The notes below the pieces were generated by a model that was given only the letters and a program-made list of their open reading frames with translations, did no database searches and was not told the DNA's origin. This document shows, in pieces, positions 62,301 through 64,000 of a stretch of 64,000 nt of DNA; the first letter of the stretch is position 1, and each line of letters starts with the position of its first letter. This DNA is from Halichondria panicea. Taxonomy: Eukaryota; Porifera; Demospongiae; Suberitida; Halichondriidae. The stretch lies in assembly GCF_963675165.1 (NCBI RefSeq), contig NC_087377.1, forward strand, positions 16,555,518 to 16,619,517, given 5' to 3'. Both the position numbers and the translations under genes were made by a program.

Positions 62301-64000
62301 GACCAATTCTTGAAGAATTCTCTCTCCTTCTGGCACTAAAAGACACTCTCTTACCGTCTGTATGTCCCGAGAGCAAGGAGTATGACATCATAGTGACGCT
62401 AATCTCCGAGCTCTTCCCAGGCTTCGATTTGATAGGATTGCTCGACCACGAGGGAAAAGTGAGGGAGGGGCTGACGCTTAAGGCAGCTAGCGTGTCTGGT
62501 GCTGGGGAGAGTGCCAGAGAGTCTAGGGCTGCCAGTGCTATGCAGAATGTACTAGATGACAATCAGACCAGTGAAGGTGAACGTGATTTATAGTGTGTGG
62601 TCTATTTTATAGTTGTCAGTAAGTCAGGCCCCATCTCCCACAGCATGTGTTTGGACCTGTGTTAGCAGGCCACCTCTTTATTATACAGTCACTGTTCTAT
62701 GTCGGTTGGCCCAAGGGTGGCAGTAATGAACAGGTTTCACTTTTACTGTTATACTGCTATACTGTTACTGTTATACTGTGCAGCCATTATTGACTGTATT
62801 TCTTCTTACTCATAGCTGGTGGCACGCTGGAGGATCAGATTGTAGTCAGCTGTCAGCTTCAGCAACTCGTCCCAACCGTCCCCTTCCAAACAGCTGTGTC
62901 ACAGGTACGTATATATACATGTGAATTCTCCATAGCTAGATACTGTGTTTCTATATGCAATGGTTACGAGACGATTAACAGGAAAATCCCTACAAATATT
63001 TTGTATTGCGGCCAGTGAGTCTGGTTAGCTGCATGCATGTGGTGTATCAAAGTATTCCTTAATTCAAACAATTGATATATACGCATGCATGTACATACAA
63101 GCATGGCTATATGAAAGTATTCTCTCCCCACCTTGCAGTTAGTGACGCTGGTTCAATCGAATCGGTTCACCGTGGTCAGTGGTCCCAGTTGTAGTGGCAA
63201 GACCTCCATCATTCAGGTGGCTGCTGACACTCTCTCCCAGATTCCCACGTCTGGCCCCGTCTCCGTGACTACCCTAGTTACCGAGGCAATGAGAGAGGAG
63301 CAGCTGCTCGGCTACCAGGACAAGGAGAAGGGGTGAGTGGGCGTATGGATGCATTGTGTGGGTTATTGCTTAGTAGGCTTTTGTTTGTGCGTGTATACGT
63401 ACTTGTTATATAGTACGTTGTTAGTGCATGGCTAAGTCCTGTAATACAAGGAGGAAATTACTCTTAATTCATACTGCATAATTATAGAGAAAATGTTACG
63501 TGCTTTTGAGTATAATTATCACTGAAGTGATACTTTCGTTTGTTTAATGATTAATTGTTCACCCCTCCCCCCCTAGTACATGGGTGGAGGGTCTGCTCCC
63601 TCATACACTCTCCTCCCTCCGGCCCGGCTCCTGGGTTGTGTTGGAGGGTGCTCTCTCCCCAGCCCAACTGGACAGCCTGTTGGCCTGTGATGGTGATGGT
63701 CCACTGCACCTCAGTAATGGACAGTGTTTGACAGTGGACCTATCAATCAGGTTTATTATGGAGGTGAGTGAATTGCTGTATGTACTACTAGTAATAAGAC
63801 TGTATATAGTACGTGTATACAGTTAGTGATTGCTATATTGATTTGCAATACAAGCTAAGTGAAATTATTATTAATTTATAGCTGTTGAGGTGATCTTGTG
63901 TAATTGTAATTCTATGGCTGCACAGGTAACTTCACTTTCGTCTTTGACTCCCTCCTCTGTCGGCCGGATTGCAACCCTTGACCTCTCTGTCGGCACTGTT
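32994..64000 (+). CDS. DNHD1: DNHD1-like dynein heavy chain (5' part, continues past the window)
   Basis: Exons: 32994-33097, 33451-33665, 33877-34018, 34173-34302, 34409-34486, 34735-34865, 34923-35084, 35270-35381, 35579-35865, 36203-36323, 36769-36957, 37365-37630, 37840-37918, 38079-38255, 38674-38763, 39068-39300, 39599-40097, 45029-45198, 45602-45770, 46622-46762, 47088-47210, 53137-53264, 55846-56142, 56297-56344, 56623-56829, 57192-57337, 57484-57632, 58079-58285, 58455-58598, 58761-58896, 59244-59387, 59611-59801, 60078-60896, 61264-61393, 61686-62576, 62816-62904, 63139-63332, 63577-63763, 63926 on. They sum to 7800 bp, 2600 codons, every junction in phase. The long tail ([22 protein letters not shown]) and linker precede [17 protein letters not shown] and the AAA1 P-loop GEEGSGKSS (about 2078), then AAA2 GPSCSGKTS (about 2463). 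The AAA1 Walker B site reads [10 protein letters not shown], lacking the acidic pair. This divergence points to DNHD1, a sperm-flagellum-linked protein, rather than a motile axonemal dynein. Intron 1 uses a GC donor. Confidence 0.85.
34487..34580. repeat. Partial tRNA 3'-half duplicate
   Basis: AGCCTCCAGGGAGGATTGAA near 34518 repeats the T-arm and acceptor region of the neighbouring tRNA (minus sense) but degenerates afterwards. It is a partial duplication or a retro-derived fragment. Confidence 0.5.
34581..34652 (-). tRNA. tRNA-Thr (CGT)
   Basis: A 72-nt cloverleaf: acceptor GCCTCTA pairs with TGGAGGC (one G-U), D arm GCTC/GAGC, anticodon stem CTGGT/ACCAG with loop CTCGTAA giving anticodon CGT, and T arm with GTTCGATCC. 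A-box and B-box promoters are present, and no CCA is encoded. It lies antisense inside intron 5 of the dynein gene. Confidence 0.9.
35910..35989. repeat. (GT)n/(CG)n microsatellite
   Basis: A GT run followed by a short (CG)n run, in the intron after exon 9 of the dynein gene. Confidence 0.9.
40098..41390. other. First part of dynein intron 17
   Basis: No exon is recognised. It contains poly-G/poly-C stretches near 40811 and 40850 and a short repeated motif (GATAAGCCAAAAGCTGA type) at 41250-41365. Confidence 0.4.
41390..42264 (+). pseudogene. Broken aerolysin-like pore-former copy
   Basis: It is closely similar to the intact gene at 43.6-44.6 kb but disrupted: an in-frame TAG near 41572, a 4-bp insertion near 41608 and a frameshift near 42030 that ends the frame at 42036-42038. 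The first 70 or so residues of the paralogue have no counterpart. The 3' flanks of both copies are also similar (42265-42560 and 44645-44905), showing tandem duplication inside the host intron. Confidence 0.75.
42265..43600. other. Spacer between the aerolysin-like copies
   Basis: Duplicated flank sequence: 42760-42870 resembles 43440-43535, the upstream region of the intact gene. This suggests remains of a further copy or its promoter. No gene is seen. Confidence 0.4.
43610..43617 (+). promoter_or_regulatory. TATA box of aerolysin-like gene
   Basis: TATAAAAG lies 26 bp before the ATG at 43643. A transcript starting 25-30 bp downstream would have almost no leader to that ATG, so the ATG at 43739 is also possible. 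Confidence 0.5.
43643..44644 (+). CDS. Aerolysin-like (ETX/MTX2-type) pore-forming protein, nested in dynein intron
   Basis: A single-exon frame of 333 aa from the ATG at 43643; the open frame extends upstream to 43532, and 43739 is an alternative start. The middle (about residues 110-260) is rich in alternating Ser/Thr and hydrophobic residues, as in the beta-hairpin insertion region of aerolysin-fold proteins, and is followed by a conserved-looking Pro/Gly and Arg/Tyr strand region typical of the ETX/MTX2 and natterin-like families. No signal peptide is obvious, and no separate lectin domain is seen. Such proteins form membrane pores after oligomerising and serve in defence or venom in various animals; the role here is unknown. 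It has its own TATA box and no introns, lies within intron 17 of the dynein gene on the same strand, and has a broken tandem copy upstream. Confidence 0.7.
   Translation: MRSFVDKSAAQRRHQKKDFSIYQFIPNSSNELMAGFQISIIAGKDAQSCSVTASGQVQHIITDEEMETFKVTNGELMMALYKGNGRMPTLPYLHAPTPPFGNLYEMFNSTQTSTIMSITSAEILGITSEPVILKTQEFDNSSSVEATFNVSISDSVSETATSTWSTGGTFTIGQSISYNIGFLGSSVGGETSLSYSQSWGIGGSESKTVTIGSNSGMQVTLKPGQKVIAELTASRGVMKVRVRYNARLAGCTVVYYFPKHKGNDYYSFSTPVVMSNGGVNNSIVSTEDIEIGYFSNGKITVLDGVTKKLQETFQVDDSVLFSNREDGGDPFKE
44645..45028. other. 3' flank of aerolysin-like gene and end of dynein intron 17
   Basis: Matches the 3' flank of the upstream copy, including a GCATGCATGCATGC run, then the acceptor of dynein exon 18. 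Nothing else is seen. Confidence 0.5.
46441..46489. repeat. (CAGA)n/(CA)n microsatellite
   Basis: ACAGACAGACAGACAGACAC followed by ACACAC, in dynein intron 19. Confidence 0.8.
47221..47371. repeat. Long (TG)n microsatellite
   Basis: About 150 bp of TG with a few GC interruptions, just after the donor of dynein exon 21. Confidence 0.9.
47508..48643. mobile_element. Nonautonomous TIR element (~1.1 kb)
   Basis: CTATTTGCGTTGAGTTC at 47508 is inverted at 48623-48643 (21 bp, three mismatches). A second inverted pair lies inside: AGTCTGCCCTAAGAC near 47718 and GTCTTAGGGCAGACT near 48576, each followed by similar sequence. No transposase frame is present and the target-site duplication is unclear. 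It sits in dynein intron 21. Confidence 0.6.
48776..49588 (-). CDS. TRAF-like protein without RING, PPxY N-terminus
   Basis: Single exon, 270 aa. The N-terminus has DPPPPYPGE, a PPxY motif that WW-domain proteins such as Nedd4-type ligases bind. A TRAF-type zinc finger follows (about 28-80; [35 protein letters not shown]), then a short coiled coil (about 88-112) and a divergent MATH/TRAF-like C-terminal domain (about 115-262). There is no RING, so it is not itself a ubiquitin ligase. The likely role is as an adaptor in TNF/TLR-type signalling (inference). The start ATG lies in a GCCATGG context. It is head to head with the next gene, 107 bp apart, inside dynein intron 21. Confidence 0.8.
   Translation of the reverse strand: MATRLFDPPPPYPGESEQPQTNESFNSCPNGCETGVLTHGQLKDHLLDCPLQLVECEFASAGCDVKVPRRDLAGHMTENAQHHLMTATLLNLRLTRELHQRMDQKDKQISELQSHNGYICHDLVLDNFHKFLRASASKWVSHALRDALVGYHFTIEIGTNLAFTHIMVWLNWVTGPSKAPLKQSSKPKCRVILKMLNQNQDSDHYTVTYDADFASMYKYSVQGETAFRRRIGKTDVFYSIDELTKGAEYLRNNQLRFRVYLKTDCFSGDC
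49589..49695. promoter_or_regulatory. Shared spacer of the head-to-head TRAF-like pair
   Basis: 107 bp between start codons. The ends are inverted copies (GCCATGGCAGAGCTGTA and TACAGCTCTGCCATGGC), so the spacer is the centre of an inverted duplication and probably a bidirectional promoter. Confidence 0.6.
49696..50490 (+). CDS. TRAF-like protein without RING, PPxY N-terminus
   Basis: 264 aa from the ATG matching its paralogues (the frame is open upstream to 49648). It has the same layout: [12 protein letters not shown]-type zinc finger, a longer coiled coil (to about residue 125) and a MATH-like C-terminal domain ending FQLYLKTK. The zinc-finger half is nearly identical to that of the 48776-49588 gene, but the C-terminal half differs strongly and is close to the gene at 51425-52207. 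This looks like gene conversion or domain shuffling. Confidence 0.8.
   Translation: MATGLFDPPPPYAGQLEPQINESFDSCPNGCDTGALTHSQLKDHLLDCPLQLVECEFASAGCNVKVPRRDLAGHMTENAQHHLMTATLLNLRLTRELHQRMDQKDKQISELQHTIANMDTHLKLLTPSSTNGYICHNIIMSDVNQFLASGNWTSDTFMDQREAMEFKLVIGIKNLKKHSSLTAWLTVYRYNKQRVRLNASFNYDLVIKILSHTQERDTFVVSWESADGQAHLCDTLFPLDELLVKNTSYVKDNRLHFQLYLKTK
50630..51175 (-). pseudogene. TRAF-like relic
   Basis: Minus-strand remains of a MATH-like C-terminal region and coiled coil, related to the neighbours (LYLKTK-like end near 50640, coiled-coil part near 51110-51160), with frameshifts and no zinc finger. At 51155-51190 it runs into a remnant of the TAGAAGCCC MITE family, which may have truncated it. 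Confidence 0.6.
51425..52207 (-). CDS. TRAF-like protein without RING, PPxY N-terminus
   Basis: 260 aa, single exon, ATG in a GCCATGG context. Order: [12 protein letters not shown]-type zinc finger (about 25-75), coiled coil (about 88-120), MATH-like domain (about 125-258). It is nearly identical to the 49696-50490 gene through most of its length. It is the third intact member of this family inside dynein intron 21. Confidence 0.8.
   Translation of the reverse strand: MATRFDPPPPYTGEPEPQINESLESCPNGCDTGVLTHGQLKDHLLDCPLQLVECEFASAGCNVKVPRRDLAGHMTESVQHHLLTATLLNLRLTRELHDQKDKQISELQHTIANMDTHLKLLTPSSTNGYICHDIIMSDVKQFLASGNWTSDTFMDQCEAMEFKLVIGIKKLKKESNLTASLAVCRDNKQRVRLGFYFKANLIIKILSHTQERDPFVVSWGSINGRLPSCDKLLPLDELLAKNTPYIKDNRLHFQLYLKTK
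52399..52790 (-). other. Possible exon pair of unknown gene
   Basis: Two open stretches on the minus strand (about 52677-52790, with an AG acceptor and GT donor, and 52450-52590, with a GT donor) look exon-like and include WFENNCHRC. The second lacks an obvious acceptor. I recognise no family. It may be a relic of a gene or transposon. Confidence 0.2.
53631..55193 (-). CDS. POT/SLC15-like MFS transporter, nested in dynein intron
   Basis: Single-exon frame of 520 aa with about 12 hydrophobic helices. [18 protein letters not shown] after helix 2 is the loop motif of the proton-coupled oligopeptide transporter group of the major facilitator superfamily. A long charged loop (about residues 260-300) precedes the second half. 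The start may be 55193 or the MKYCYS methionine at 55151. The substrate (peptide, nitrate or other) cannot be told; the usual ExxER motif of peptide carriers is not evident. It lies antisense in intron 22 of the dynein gene, between exons 53137-53264 and 55846-56142. Confidence 0.65.
   Translation of the reverse strand: MLYIATPRTIGRLKMKYCYSKGSTLVLLWIWCVCAAMWFSGDFEQASSGFKIKRVINLILVSTLFLVSAPLSGYLADSRFGNFRVFKTGAVLMFFGCVSISVAILVLKGIQTDSNTYFVVSIIAAPISNVMIYSGGGACLATSFQLGLDQMPDTSSTDILSFLKWYVVTVGFGFWVSNFLCYVVPVCFKLHFFYEIVSLFPVFCVCIVLCTLFIFGQKVLIIEPQSTQAFRNVYRVLKFAAKHTSPVNRSAFTYWEENIPSRLDLGKSRFGGPFTTEQVEDVKTFGRLLIVFVPIWVTIFSISVYGVFQVFTTPLEFQELPNSTCVYSLFSKFTYSPWWCGVITILLYKFIVYPVIRRIVGSIMRQITIVVFLVMFLNIANSTFSIVVFVQYDGYISLWSQFVYIILSSSAFSLCWHLTTELVCAQSPYNMRGLLSGYVFCTLFLFHCLGSVVSVAFCHSKNCVIGKYCVGAGLGILGALLQSCSAVWYKTRERDQQYDLYRHIATTYDTYISQEEAQRQ
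55194..55845. other. Remainder of dynein intron 22
   Basis: Upstream region of the transporter gene. Short ORFs only, nothing recognised. Confidence 0.4.

Overview
The window is eukaryotic and animal. Genes are split by many short GT-AG introns (often 50-100 bp), one of them an apparent GC-AG intron. The contents are metazoan: IgGFc-binding/EGF/sushi surface receptors, hormone-receptor (HRM) plus GAIN exons of an adhesion GPCR, the ciliary genes IFT46, a CFAP68-like gene and a DNHD1-like dynein heavy chain, TRAF-like proteins, a POT-family transporter, aerolysin-fold genes and a helicase-bearing DNA transposon. The compactness and this mixture suggest an early-branching animal, most likely a demosponge. 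That is inference, because no species-specific marker can be read.

Region 1 (1-16.3 kb, minus strand) is a tandemly duplicated receptor cluster. Five units start with the same 28-codon signal-peptide exon. The 12.3-15.8 kb unit is intact: IgGFc domain, EGF, four sushi, TM, tyrosine-containing tail, 815 aa. The 6.5-8.9 kb unit has a nonsense codon and a decayed sushi exon. The 9.7-10.7 kb and 4.65-5.2 kb units are broken fragments. The 1-3.9 kb unit joins the IgGFc/EGF exon in phase to HRM and GAIN exons, giving an unusual IgGFc-adhesion-GPCR architecture, but it carries one in-frame stop. Several MITE-like repeats are scattered between the units.

Region 2 (17.5-25.5 kb) holds a RecQ-type helicase gene (+, 8 exons, 587 aa) that converges on a DUF6589/transposase-like gene (-, 6 exons, one frameshift). 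The pair is bracketed by inverted sequences, including a 115-bp block that differs at one position between 17526-17640 and 25346-25460. This is best read as an Academ-type transposon with a helicase (AcademH-like), possibly a diverged lineage.

Region 3 (25.7-33 kb) is ciliary: a CFAP68-like gene (-), IFT46 (-, 11 exons, 337 aa), and a bidirectional promoter with a perfect RFX X-box between IFT46 and the DNHD1-like gene. A possible small gene with triplicated exons and two TIR elements lie between them.

Region 4 (33-64 kb, +) is the 5' part of the DNHD1-like gene: 39 exons giving 2,600 in-frame codons through AAA1 and AAA2 and running off the window. Three outsized introns carry nested genes: an aerolysin-like gene and its broken copy (intron 17), three TRAF-like genes plus a relic and a 1.1-kb TIR element (intron 21), and a POT-like transporter (intron 22). 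A tRNA-Thr(CGT) lies antisense in intron 5.
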